A stretch of 64,000 nucleotides of DNA from Leptoclinus maculatus (lineage: Eukaryota > Chordata > Actinopteri > Perciformes > Stichaeidae): NCBI GenBank assembly GCA_032191485.1, contig JAVDOI010000007.1, positions 1,032,001 to 1,096,000 of the forward strand. The letters run 5' to 3'. Positions 32,610-43,869 of this stretch are shown here, piece after piece (position 1 is the stretch's first letter; the number at the start of each line of letters is the position of its first letter). Made by a program: the position numbers and the translations under genes. Below the pieces are notes generated by a model. The model saw only the letters and a program-made list of their open reading frames with translations. It did not search any database and was not told where the DNA came from.

Positions 32610-33176
32610 TGTCTCTCTCTCTCTCTCTCTGAGTGGACAGCGTGGAGAGCGTTGCTAAATGTTTGGTGATTTTTCTCAAACTTTTCTTCAATCTTTCTTC
32701 ATAGTTCACTGTGTGATTGAGTTGTGGTGGTTTAAGGTTGTTGTCGGTGTATTTTGGTGTTTTGGGCGGACAGAGAATCGTGCTTCTTGTCGGGGATGTC
32801 GTCCTCTGAGACGCCGTTCATGTCTTTGAGGCATGGAGTTCGTGTTCAGCCCGACCCGTGTGTCCCGGTAGAGGCGGTTCTCCTGGCTGTGGGAGACCGC
32901 GTGGGACACGCTAACCTGTCCTATGCCTCCAGGATGAACAGAGGTGTGCTGCTGTTTCTGAAAGAGGAGCGTTTTGTGGCGGAGTTAATATCGAGCGGCG
33001 TCTCTCTGAACGACGTGTATCTGCAGGTTTCCCCGCTCGCAGTGCCCTCCACCCGGGTCACCATCTCCGGTGTTCCCCGTTCATCCCCAACCAGGTGTTG
33101 GAGCGAGAGCTGCAGCGCTTCGGGAAGCTGGCGAGCAGCTTCAGGACTGTGGGTCTGGGTTGTAAAAACGATAAAC
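32610..33176 (+). pseudogene. Tx1-type LINE relic, ORF1 first part
   Basis: After a (CT)n run, the plus strand from ATG 32,796 reads MSSSETPFMSLRHGVRVQPD, then AVGDRVGHANLSYASRMNRG, VLLFLKEERFVAELISSGV and STRVTISGVP. This resembles ORF1 of fish Tx1/L1-clade LINEs, often annotated as ZCCHC3-like. A one-base frameshift near 33,085 shifts the continuation (NQVLERELQRFGKLASSF). The coding sequence is cut at GATAAA (33,170 to 33,175) and resumes at 39,123. Such ORF1 proteins are RNA-binding chaperones of the retrotransposition complex. Confidence 0.6.
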
Positions 33177-33820
33177 AGGCATGAGACTTTTCCGCCGTTC
33201 GGCGGATTTCCAGCTATTTTAGAACTCCAGAGACCATTTCTGACCATTTCTGGGTTTTTTTTTTAAGGGGGGGGGTAAGGTACCTCCGTGGGCTCTGACG
33301 ATCGCGTACATGTGAACACACTGTGACTCGGTAACTATCCGGAGCGCTTCTACTCGTATCATTGTCTTAATGTATGTGCTTGCTAACATAACGATAAAAA
33401 GCAGAGTACGTCGAACTGGCCAGCCAGCGTTTCTCCGATTGGAGTGAGACGAGGAGAAAAGGTGATGTCGTGATCTTCACAATAAAACATCTTTGATGTG
33501 ACGTGTCGAGTCTTGTCCAATCAGCGTTCAGATGTCTACAGCGTCTTCATTTCCCTCCGTTACAGTTTAAGTTACGTTATGTTCCGTTACCGTTCAGACT
33601 TGCTGGTTAAGTTAACGTCCACTGCATGCGGAACTCTGTCGACTGTTAACGTTCGTCATTATCGCGAATTTGGAGGAAAAAACGTAACGTGATGAAACAT
33701 GAAGCCCCCCCCCCCCCCCCCGTGTTCCGGTTCAGTTCACGCGATCACTCGTTAACATTAAACCAGAACACCGGCGGATCTGCTGGCAGGTTGTTTTTTT
33801 TAACTCAAAGTAGAATCAAA

Positions 33821-34220
33821 GGCCCAGATACTGATGAGATGATGAGGCCCAGATACTGATGAGATGATGAGGCCCAGATACTGATGAGATGATGAGGTCC
33901 AGATACTGATGAGATGATGAGGCCCAGATACTGATGAGATGATGAGGCCCAGATACTGATGAGATGATGAGGTCCAGATACTGATGAGATGATGAGGTCC
34001 AGATACTGATGAGATGATGAGGTCCAGATACTGATGAGATGATGAGGCCCAGATACTAATGAGATGATGAGGCCCAGATACTGATGAGATGATGAGGTCC
34101 AGATACTGATGAGATGATGAGGCCCAGATACTGATGAGATGATGAGGTCCAGATACTGATGAGATGATGAGGCCCAGATACTGATGAGATGATGAGGTCC
34201 AGATACTGATGAGATGATGA
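33821..34220. repeat. 25-bp minisatellite, 16 units
   Basis: Unit ggcccagatactgatgagat + gatga. Exactly 400 bases. The main variation is ggccc versus ggtcc. Its minus strand lacks stops in the frames used, producing a spurious open frame at 33,805 to 34,350. Confidence 0.95.
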
Positions 34221-34572
34221 GGTCAAAGAGTTTAATGAAGAGGAGGCTGTTTGTGTAGTGCAGCTTGAAGCAGGGCTGAGCTGTGAGTGGAGCTGGGCCT
34301 GGATAAAGGTGGAGGTCTAAACAGACGTGAGTACAGCTTCCCACTGTCACAGTGTTTTAAATACATTGATGAGGCAGGTCTGCTGAATGCAGCCTCTGCT
34401 CCAAGGAGATGAACTACAGCAACAAGGGCTCACGTGCCCTCTCATCACACTGTACACACTGTTCACTGTGATGACCACAGCCAGAGTAGATTATCATTTT
34501 AATTTAAATAATAGAACTGGATTGAATGCATATTAATTGCAAATAGAAGATAGGCCACTATTCTAACAGCTG
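34221..34572. other. Spacer between two minisatellites
   Basis: Non-repetitive 350 bases inside the TIR element; no gene recognised. Confidence 0.6.
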
Positions 34573-37500
34573 TACAGTAACAGTAGAAGTTAATATGAAG
34601 ACGTACAGTAACAGTAGAAGTTAATATGAAGACATACAGTAACAGTAGAAGTTAATATGAAGACATACAGTAACAGTAGAAGTTAATATGAAGACGTACA
34701 GTAACAGTGGAAGTTAATATGAAGACGTACAGTAACAGTAGAAGTTAATATGAAGATGTACAGTAACAGTAGAAGTTAATATGAAGACGTACAGTAACAG
34801 TGGAAGTTAATATGAAGACGTACAGTAACAGTAGATGTTAATATGAAGACGTACAGTAACAGTAGAAGTTAATATGAAGATGTACAGTAACAGTAGAAGT
34901 TAATATGAAGACATACAGTAACAGTAGAAGTTAATATGAAGATGTACAGTAACAGTAGAAGTTAATATGAAGACGTACAGTAACAGTAGAAGTTAATATG
35001 AAGACATACAGTAACAGTAGAAGTTAATATGAAGACATACAGTAACAGTGGAAGTTAATATGAAGACGTACAGTAACAGTAGAAGTTATTATGAAGACGT
35101 ACAGTAACAGTAGAAGTTAATATGAAGACGTACAGTAACAGTAGAAGTTAATATGAAGACGTACAGTAACAGTAGAAGTTAATATGAAGACATACAGTAA
35201 CAGTAGAAGTTAATATGAAGACATACAGTAACAGTAGAAGTTAATATGAAGACATACAGTAACAGTGGAAGTTAATATGAAGACGTACAGTAACAGTAGA
35301 AGTTAATATGAAGACATACAGTAACAGTAGAAGTTAATATGAAGACGTACAGTAACAGTAGAAGTTAATATGAAGACGTACAGTAACAGTAGAAGTTAAT
35401 ATGAAGACATACAGTAACAGTAGAAGTTAATATGAAGACGTACAGTAACAGTAGAAGTTAATATGAAGACGTACAGTAACAGTAGAAGTTAATATGAAGA
35501 CATACAGTAACAGTAGAAGTTATTATGAAGATGTACAGTAACAGTGGAAGTTAATATGAAGACATACAGTAACAGTAGAAGTTAATATGAAGACGTACAG
35601 TAACAGTAGAAGTTATTATGAAGATGTACAGTAACAGTGGAAGTTAATATGAAGACATACAGTAACAGTAGAAGTTAATATGAAGACGTACAGTAACAGT
35701 AGAAGTTATTATGAAGATGTACAGTAACAGTAGAAGTTAATATGAAGACGTACAGTAACAGTAGAAGTTAATATGAAGACATACAGTAACAGTAGAAGTT
35801 ATTATGAAGACGTACAGTAACAGTAGAAGTTATTATGAAGATGTACAGTAACAGTGGAAGTTAATATGAAGACATACAGTAACAGTAGAAGTTAATATGA
35901 AGACGTACAGTAACAGTAGAAGTTAATATGAAGACGTACAGTAACAGTAGAAGTTAATATGAAGACGTACAGTAACAGTAGAAGTTAATATGAAGACGTA
36001 CAGTAACAGTAGAAGTTAATATGAAGACGTACAGTAACAGTAGAAGTTAATATGAAGACGTACAGTAACAGTGGAAGTTAATATGAAGACATACAGTAAC
36101 AGTAGAAGTTAATATGAAGACGTACAGTAACAGTAGAAGTTAATATGAAGACGTACAGTAACAGTAGAAGTTAATATGAAGACATACAGTAACAGTGGAA
36201 GTTAATATGAAGACATACAGTAACAGTAGAAGTTAATATGAAGACATACAGTAACAGTAGAAGTTAATATGAAGACGTACAGTAACAGTAGAAGTTAATA
36301 TGAAGACGTACAGTAACAGTGGAAGTTAATATGAAGACATACAGTAACAGTAGAAGTTATTATGAAGACGTACAGTAACAGTGGAAGTTAATATGAAGAC
36401 GTACAGTAACAGTAGAAGTTAATATGAAGATGTACAGTAACAGTAGAAGTTAATATGAAGACGTACAGTAACAGTAGAAGTTAATATGAAGACATACAGT
36501 AACAGTAGAAGTTATTATGAAGACGTACAGTAACAGTAGAAGTTAATATGAAGACGTACAGTAACAGTAGAAGTTAATATGAAGACGTACAGTAACAGTG
36601 GAAGTTAATATGAAGACATACAGTAACAGTAGAAGTTAATATGAAGATGTACAGTAACAGTAGAAGTTAATATGAAGACGTACAGTAACAGTAGAAGTTA
36701 ATATGAAGACGTACAGTAACAGTAGAAGTTAATATGAAGACATACAGTAACAGTAGAAGTTAATACGAAGACGTACAGTAACAGTGGAAGTTAATATGAA
36801 GACATACAGTAACAGTAGAAGTTATTATGAAGACGTACAGTAACAGTAGAAGTTAATATGAAGACGTACAGTAACAGTGGAAGTTAATATGAAGACATAC
36901 AGTAACAGTAGAAGTTAATATGAAGACATACAGTAACAGTAGAAGTTAATATGAAGACGTACAGTAACAGTAGAAGTTAATATGAAGACGTACAGTAACA
37001 GTAGAAGTTAATATGAAGACATACAGTAACAGTAGAAGTTAATATGAAGACATACAGTAACAGTAGAAGTTAATATGAAGACGTACAGTAACAGTAGAAG
37101 TTAATATGAAGACGTACAGTAACAGTAGAAGTTAATATGAAGACGTACAGTAACAGTAGAAGTTAATATGAAGACGTACAGTAACAGTGGAAGTTAATAT
37201 GAAGACATACAGTAACAGTAGAAGTTAATATGAAGACATACAGTAACAGTAGAAGTTAATATGAAGACATACAGTAACAGTAGAAGTTAATATGAAGACA
37301 TACAGTAACAGTAGAAGTTAATATGAAGACGTACAGTAACAGTGGAAGTTAATATGAAGACATACAGTAACAGTAGAAGTTAATATGAAGACGTACAGTA
37401 ACAGTGGAAGTTAATATGAAGACATACAGTAACAGTAGAAGTTAATATGAAGACGTACAGTAACAGTAGAAGTTAATATGAAGACATACAGTAACAGTAG

Positions 37501-38737
37501 AAGTTAATATGAAGACGTACAGTAACAGTGGAAGTTAATATGAAGACATACAGTAACAGTAGAAGTTAATATGAAGACGTACAGTAACAGTAGAAGTTAA
37601 TATGAAGACGTACAGTAACAGTAGAAGTTAATATGAAGACATACAGTAACAGTGGAAGTTAATATGAAGACATACAGTAACAGTAGAAGTTAATATGAAG
37701 ATGTACAGTAACAGTAGAAGTTAATATGAAGACATACAGTAACAGTAGAAGTTAATATGAAGACATACAGTAACAGTAGAAGTTAATATGAAGACATACA
37801 GTAACAGTGGAAGTTAATATGAAGACATACAGTAACAGTAGAAGTTAATATGAAGACATACAGTAACAGTAGAAGTTAATATGAAGACATACAGTAACAG
37901 TAGAAGTTATTATGAAGACGTACAGTAACAGTAGAAGTTAATATGAAGACGTACAGTAACAGTGGAAGTTAATATGAAGACATACAGTAACAGTAGAAGT
38001 TAATATGAAGACATACAGTAACAGTAGAAGTTAATATGAAGACGTACAGTAACAGTAGAAGTTAATATGAAGACGTACAGTAACAGTAGAAGTTAATATG
38101 AAGACATACAGTAACAGTGGAAGTTAATATGAAGACATACAGTAACAGTAGAAGTTAATATGAAGACGTACAGTAACAGTAGAAGTTAATATGAAGACAT
38201 ACAGTAACAGTAGAAGTTAATATGAAGACGTACAGTAACAGTAGAAGTTAATATGAAGACATACAGTAACAGTAGAAGTTAATATGAAGACATACAGTAA
38301 CAGTAGAAGTTAATATGAAGACGTACAGTAACAGTAGAAGTTAATATGAAGACGTACAGTAACAGTGGAAGTTAATATGAAGACATACAGTAACAGTAGA
38401 AGTTAATATGAAGACATACAGTAACAGTAGAAGTTAATATGAAGACATACAGTAACAGTAGAAGTTAATATGAAGACATACAGTAACAGTAGAAGTTAAT
38501 ATGAAGACATACAGTAACAGTAGAAGTTAATATGAAGACATACAGTAACAGTAGAAGTTAATATGAAGACGTACAGTAACAGTAGAAGTTAATATGAAGA
38601 CGTACAGTAACAGTAGAAGTTAATATGAAGACATACAGTAACAGTAGAAGTTAATATGAAGACATACAGTAACAGTAGAAGTTAATATGAAGACGTACAG
38701 TAACAGTAGAAGTTAATATGAAGACGTACAGTAACAG
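34573..38737. repeat. 31-bp minisatellite, about 134 units
   Basis: Unit tacagtaacagtagaagtta + atatgaagacg. Variable sites are gta/gtg before gaag, ttaata/ttatta, and gacg/gaca/gatg. Spacing between gtgg variants is always a multiple of 31, so the array is indel-free over about 4.2 kb. Local higher-order repeats occur (for example three-unit, 93-bp blocks around 35,520 to 35,640). Confidence 0.97.
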
Positions 38738-39122
38738 AGTTCAATGAAAACTAATCACTTTATTTGCAGGCGATGGTTCTCGCTACTCTGCTATCTTTGT
38801 TTTTATTTGACTAAAACTTTTGAAAATGAGACCTCGTTCTAAATGGATTTTGTCTAAATAAAGGTTGTTAATAATAATAATATTGATTTAAAAAAGAAAA
38901 AAGAAACTAACTAGCCAGCTGTTCAACTGGAGCTGAAATAGTGATAAATAACTGAATAATAAATTATTCTTTTGCTTAAAGTAAATATGGTTTTATCACT
39001 TAATGCTACATTTTAAAGATCATGAAATGAAAATTCATGCCACCAGCACCCCCCCCCCCGCCCCTAGAAATGTTTTGTCGATAACGTTCCTCCCTTTTCA
39101 GCATTTGTCAGTCTCATGCCTG
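38738..39122. other. Right end of the TIR element
   Basis: AT-rich, non-coding, with a C-run near 39,050, ending in the inverted terminus agtctcatgcctg. Confidence 0.6.
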
Positions 39123-39680
39123 GATAAACTGAAGCATGTCCAGTCCTTCAGGAGACAGGTGTTCATGTTCCTTACCTGTCCTTCACAGACACTGGAGGTC
39201 TTCTTTAGGGTGAAACACGGGGAGGGGCACTACATGGTGTACGCTAGCACAGGTAGCATCAGGTGCTTTGAGTGTGGGGAAGTGGGGCACAAGCGGACCG
39301 CTTGTCCTCACAGGCCGGCCGAAGGGCACTCTGAGCCGGGGGCCGTACCAGAGGAGGAGCTCCGCGGGGGGGGCGATGACCCGCCGGCCGAGGAGGGCCA
39401 TAGCGGGCAGACAGACAGTCAGGACGGGGAACAGAGAGTTCTGAGTCTCACAACAGAGGGAAGGAAAGAAGTAGAGGAAAGGGAAGAAGTAGAAGTAGCA
39501 GAGGGAAGGAAAGTAGCAGAGGAAGCACTGACAGCAGGAGCAGAGGAAGCTATGAGGGAAAGTGGAGGAGGCAGCAGTAAAGCGCCGACAGCTGAAGCTG
39601 ACCAAAGTCAGGCTGCTGGTCCAGAGGTGAGTGGGGGGGCTTGTGTTGTGGAGGAGGAGATGGAGCATGACTCTGACTGA
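39123..39680 (+). pseudogene. Tx1-type LINE relic, ORF1 second part with zinc knuckle
   Basis: Resumes ORF1 with SFRRQVFMFL, VFFRVKHGEGHYMVYAS and a CCHC knuckle CFECGEVGHKRTAC, then a long Glu/Ala-rich low-complexity tail (EEREEVEVAEGRKVAEE) to a stop at 39,680. The CX2CX4HX4C knuckle binds nucleic acid. It is in frame with the part before the 33,176 to 39,122 insertion once one GATAAA is removed. Upstream, the open frame extends into the inserted element by chance. Confidence 0.65.
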
Positions 39681-39954
39681 TGTTTTAGACTATTTTCCAG
39701 ACGCAGACAAGTTTATTGAAAGTGCTACAGAATTATAGAAAGTGGTCGGTTTGGTGACAGTAGATGAAAAGAAACGTTTCTGTCTAAAGAAGCACATGAT
39801 GAGTCTCAGGAAGCTAAAGAAGGGAGATGAAGGGAAAGGTTCCAAAAGGTTAAGAACCTCTAAGTGAGTCTATGATGGATGTGATTCACTTAATCTTTCT
39901 GTTACTGGTTCTTCTTGCTCTCTACATCACCGCTCTGTTTCTTTTCTCAGTGCA

Positions 39955-40235
39955 CAAGGTGAGGATTGGCTCTTTTAATATTGATGAGGTGACAGGAATG
40001 TCTCTTGGATGAATGGCTGCTACCTCAGCTCTCTTACAGGGGGAGGGTCCTTACTGTCAATGACTTGGTTGCCTCGACCCTTTGGCACAGACTGGTAGTC
40101 CTACCTCCACCACAGGGCCTGATTGAAAAAATCCAGAGGGCAGATGTGGACTTCTTCTGGTCAGCGCTTCACTGGCTGAGATCTGCGGTGCTGTACCTGT
40201 CACAAGGTCAAAATCGGTCGAAAACCTTGGTTTCT
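39955..40235 (+). pseudogene. Tx1-type LINE ORF2 remnant with internal deletion
   Basis: About 39,960 reads the start of an endonuclease (RIGSFNI). Within about 45 bases the sequence jumps to the far C-terminal region of such ORF2 proteins (PQLSYRGRVLTVNDLVASTL, then WHRLVVLPPPQGLIEKIQRA and DFFWSALHWL). The entire reverse transcriptase core is missing, roughly 3 kb by family length. Inactive relic of the same LINE as the ORF1 parts. Confidence 0.6.
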
Positions 40236-41240
40236 GTATCTAACAGTTTGTTTTTTAGTCCTGTTCTCTGTGATGAGAACTGGTTTTCTGATCTGGATCA
40301 GTTTGTGATATTAAACCAACAAGAATCCAACAGTTTATCTCTGCTGACTGATTATCAGCTCTCACATTCCTATTCCTCCACAGTATTTATTCGTAACCCT
40401 GTGTGTGTGTGTGTGTGTGTGTGTGTGAGTGTGTGTTTGTGTGTTGGGGGTCAAAGCTTCATGTGTTAAACCTGCATTCTCTCTAGTGTCCACCAGGGGG
40501 CGACTCCTCTGGTTGTATAGAAGTCTATGAGAAAATGACTCTACTTCTCTCTTGATTTATTACCTCAGTAAACATTGTAAACATGAGTTTATGGTCTCAA
40601 TCTCTAGTTTCAAGTCTTCTTCAATACAGCATGATGTTCATTTAGTACATTATGGTCCATTTAGAGTCAAACAGACCATAAAGCAGGGGATGCTTTAGGG
40701 CGGGGCTACACAGTGATTGACAGGTCTTTACCAGAGACGTATACGACGTCACTCCTCCTCAGTCCAAATATGGTCACTTCCTGTTCACTGGTTGCAAAAG
40801 AAAAACAAGATGGCGACGGACAAAACACTGAACTGAGGCTTCAAAGCGTCCACAAACCAAAGAGAGACGTCACCATAACGACTACGTCCACTTCCTGTCT
40901 CCAGTCTGAGGTCCGAGGAGAGAAACACCTCTTGAGCTGCTCAGCCTCGATGGCAGGAGGTGGAGAATCATCGCTGGTGTTGATGACGTCGTGTACTAAC
41001 TTGATAAGGTTTATAGTAACGGTACGGTGGTTGATGCTCATTGTTAGACCAAGATGGCTGCCGTGCACAACGTGAGTCTCAGCGTCTGTTCACTCAGAAC
41101 AGTCACAAGCTCCTCCCACATCCATATTATTTCTGCACGTTTATAATCTCTGTAGAACTCATTGTTGGTCTGTTATGTGAACACAACATCTCCTGTATGT
41201 CCGTCCTGGAAGAAGGGTCGCTCCTCTGATGCAGTTTGAT
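40236..41240. other. Non-coding; TG microsatellite
   Basis: A (GT)n run lies at 40,398 to 40,443. The rest (including tatggtcacttcctgttcac and aacaagatggcgacggac near 40,770 to 40,820) resembles common fish intergenic repeat sequence. No gene recognised. Confidence 0.5.
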
Positions 41241-41241
41241 C

Positions 41242-41625
41242 TTTCTGTTCACTGTGTTTGTGTCGATTGTGAGTTCACAGGAATCTGAAGGAGTGAACGA
41301 GACATGAAACAGCAGCAGTTCATCATCAAACACAGCTGATGGGTTTATTTGAGACTTCATGAATCAAAGTGAACACTCACACTTCCTCAGACCAGGTTTC
41401 AGCCACTGATCTCCAGCAGGTTCAACCCTGGAGGAAGAAACAGAGTCAGAATGAAGCTTCATCATCATCATCAGTGATCTTCATCACATATCAAACGTAT
41501 CTTATAGAAACGTAACGAACCTCAACACAAACGAGACAAACTTGGTAAGTTTGTAAAATGTTACAACAACACTTTGACACCATATTTGTCAAAAAATAAT
41601 TATCAATCAATAAATGACCAACACC
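41242..41625 (-). pseudogene. Third NLR copy (C), truncated
   Basis: In minus order: about 41,625 to 41,545 matches sequence just downstream of the terminal LRR exon (47,635 to 47,715). 41,427 to 41,381 is the 47-bp linker exon (WLKPGL core, same splice borders). 41,284 to about 41,242 is the first ~43 bases of the B30.2 exon, then homology ends. The intron between LRR flank and linker is only ~120 bases here, whereas in B it is filled by a LINE tail and a Harbinger element. Not functional. Confidence 0.75.
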
Positions 41626-42968
41626 AATCTTTACAAAGATATGAACCAATTTAAACACCTTGTTACCTGTTCAACTGGCGCTAAGAGGAGTTTTTACCAC
41701 ATGTATACACTTTTTTACTCCACATTAAATACCGGAAGCTCTACTACCGTTTGTGTGTTTCTGTCAAGTTACGCTGACCACCTGAGACCAGGTTCCTTTC
41801 AAAATAAAACACAGGAAACACCACAATAAAAGCCTTAACGAAACAACTTCACACAGTAGTCTCAAAGAAACAGAACAAAGATGGAGTCAGATATTTACAT
41901 GAATTAATTTATTCATATGTTGACAGAATTGTATTGTACAAACACATATGACGCATGACTTGTTTCATGTTAACTGTTGTTGTGGTTCTTTTCAGTCCTC
42001 GTTGGTGGTCTCTGTTTAAAAAGGATCCTGTTAATCTGACCTGGACCTGAATCAAAGCTCACATTTCACTCTTTAACCTCGTAGTCAAGTGTTGAAGCTG
42101 TTTGTGTTTCTGAAGGTCAACTTTCAGTCAGAACAATAAGAATAAAAGATGTAGCTCAGTATATCAGTCAAATATTCAGTCAAACAATCACCTGATTCTG
42201 GTTCAATATGTCACTGCTTTATATTTCACATCACATTTAGATGAACTGGAATCACATTTCTACAAAGTAAAATGATTTGTACATTTGTCTAAAGTTACAT
42301 ATTTGTGATGATCTATTTCCATAAATGTGTGGAACCTGATTTTATCTGAAACAATAGAATCTACTTGTTTTTACTAAGAAAATTAAATGTGACAGTAAAG
42401 TAAAGCTCAACTCCATAATTGAGCTTTAAAGCTGAATGAAAACATATTCCTACTCTTGTCCCAGTGGAGGGAGAACGCACTCTTGATTCTACAAAGGCTG
42501 AATTCAGCTTCACGAGGACGTCTTTGGAATGATTTTGTCCTCTCGAGTGAACAAAGTGATGAAAACGGAAACATCAGAGCCCAACCTGAAGTTCATGAAA
42601 CACAAAGATTTCTAGTATTTTCATCAATTACACAATCATCACTTTTGCTCATTCTAAGGGAACGAAACACAACGATTCTTATCTTCAAGTGATGATGAAA
42701 ATATACTTATTAATATTATGTTCATTCATCCAAAAGTCTACAACGGATCTTTAAGTTAAAGTAGTAAAACCTGAAAGTCCTGCATTCACAATGAAAGTCA
42801 CAGTACTCAAGTATTCATTTCTGAGTTTCACCGAGGGATCAATAAAGGTTGATTGTTTTCTCCATAATAATATATAAAAGTGATTGATTTGTTGATTATA
42901 TTTTGTTATATTGATCTGAATCTGATCGTCAGCAGCGTGAGTTTTTACAGAGGAGGAGACTCTCCCTC
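41626..42968. other. No gene recognised; 3' flank of NLR gene B
   Basis: AT-rich, non-coding, no repeat family recognised. It would include the 3' UTR of gene B (minus strand). No unambiguous poly-A signal chosen. Confidence 0.5.
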
Positions 42969-43543
42969 CTACACAGAACACAGAGACACTGAACCAGACC
43001 CGAACCAGAACCAGAACCCAGGATAAAGAGGTTCAGTGAATGTGGTGTTGAAGGTGTAGATGTGGATCAGTGTGTCAGAGGAGACTCTGTAGAAGGACAG
43101 AGAGCCAGCAGGACAGTCCACATACACTGCTACTCTACCAGAGGAGGAGGAGGAGGAGGAGGAGGAGGAGGAGGAGGAGGAGGAGGAGGAGGAAGAGGAG
43201 AGTCGTGTTCTGCTGTTATTGTGCCAGACAGAGTAACCATCATCATCAGAGCAGCACAGACACCAGGACTGATCGTTCTTTCCAAACCAACAGTCATCAC
43301 CGTCTCCTTTCCTTCCGATTCCTCTGTAACTCACTGATATATGAACCTCTCCTCCCCACTTGACCTCCCAGTAACAGAGACCAGTCAGACCAGTTCTACA
43401 CAGCAGCTGAGGCCTCACATCAAACCTCTCTGGATGATCAGGATATGACTGATCCTCTCTCGCATGTGTCACCTTCCTGTTGTTGTCAGACAGTTTGAGC
43501 CTTCTGTTCACTGTGTTTGTGTCGATAGTGAGTTCACAGGAAT
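42969..43543 (-). CDS. NLR gene B, last exon: B30.2 (PRY-SPRY) with 20-serine tract
   Basis: 575-bp terminal exon. After acceptor ctccttcag it reads SCELTIDTNTVNRRLKLSDN (PRY), then CYWEVKWGGEVHISV, SWCLCCSDDDGYSVWHN, GRVAVYVDCPAGSLSFYRV and FTEPLYPGFWF (SPRY), and stops at 42,969. B30.2 domains bind protein or other ligands through variable loops and are a common C-terminus of fish NLRs. Between YSVWHNNSRTRL and GRVAVYV lies a run of 20 serines encoded by a TCC repeat (43,140 to 43,199). This is a loop position where related proteins have only a few small residues. The exon is otherwise intact. Confidence 0.9.
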
Positions 43544-43639
43544 CTGAAGGAGAGAACGAGACATGAAACAGCAGCAGTTCATCATCAAACACAGCTGATG
43601 GGTTTATTTGAGACTTCATGAATCAAAGTGAACACTCAC

Positions 43640-43686
43640 ACTTCTTCAGACCAGGTTTCAGCCACTGAACTCCAGCAGGTTCAACC
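43640..43686 (-). CDS. NLR gene B, 47-bp linker exon
   Basis: Short exon joining the LRR and B30.2 parts: VEPAGVQWLKPGLKK. Acceptor cttcctccag precedes 43,686 and donor AAGT/GTGAGT follows 43,640. It completes the split Arg codon from the LRR exon and starts the Tyr codon of KKYSCELT across the next junction, a motif conserved in fish NLR and TRIM B30.2 genes. Confidence 0.85.
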
Positions 43687-43869
43687 CTGGAGGAAGAAAC
43701 AGAGTCAGAATGAAGCTTCATCATCATCAGTGATCTTCATCAACCTTCACTCAGATCCTCCATTCAGACAAACAGCTGCAGTTATGAAACACATTTTATA
43801 CACAAGCTGTAAAAATGGATTAAATATCATTTAAAGTGGAGACCAAAAGCTGTTCAAGTCCGTGTTAAA

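Larger units (their letters stand above)
33176..39122. mobile_element. 5.95-kb TIR element loaded with minisatellites, inserted in Tx1 ORF1
   Basis: The insertion is bounded by the 6-bp direct repeat GATAAA (33,170 to 33,175 and 39,123 to 39,128). Its ends are inverted copies of CAGGCATGAGACT (33,176 to 33,188 and 39,110 to 39,122). Removing the element and one GATAAA makes the ORF1 reading frame continuous (GCKND then KLKHVQSFRRQV), which independently proves the borders. A subterminal palindrome ccgccgttcggcgg lies at 33,190 to 33,203. There is no transposase-like frame. Most of the interior is a 25-bp and a 31-bp tandem array. Superfamily not assigned; a 6-bp duplication is unusual for common cut-and-paste families. 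Confidence 0.75.

Noticed and set aside
33805..34350. 181-codon minus-strand open frame
   Set aside because: It is generated by the 25-bp minisatellite and lies inside a transposable element; no domain.
34573..38737. CRISPR-like look of a long regular array
   Set aside because: There are no spacers: units are contiguous 31-bp repeats, and the DNA is clearly vertebrate.
43062..43363. Plus-strand Gly-rich or Arg-rich open frames over the B30.2 exon
   Set aside because: Antisense reading of the serine-encoding triplet repeat.
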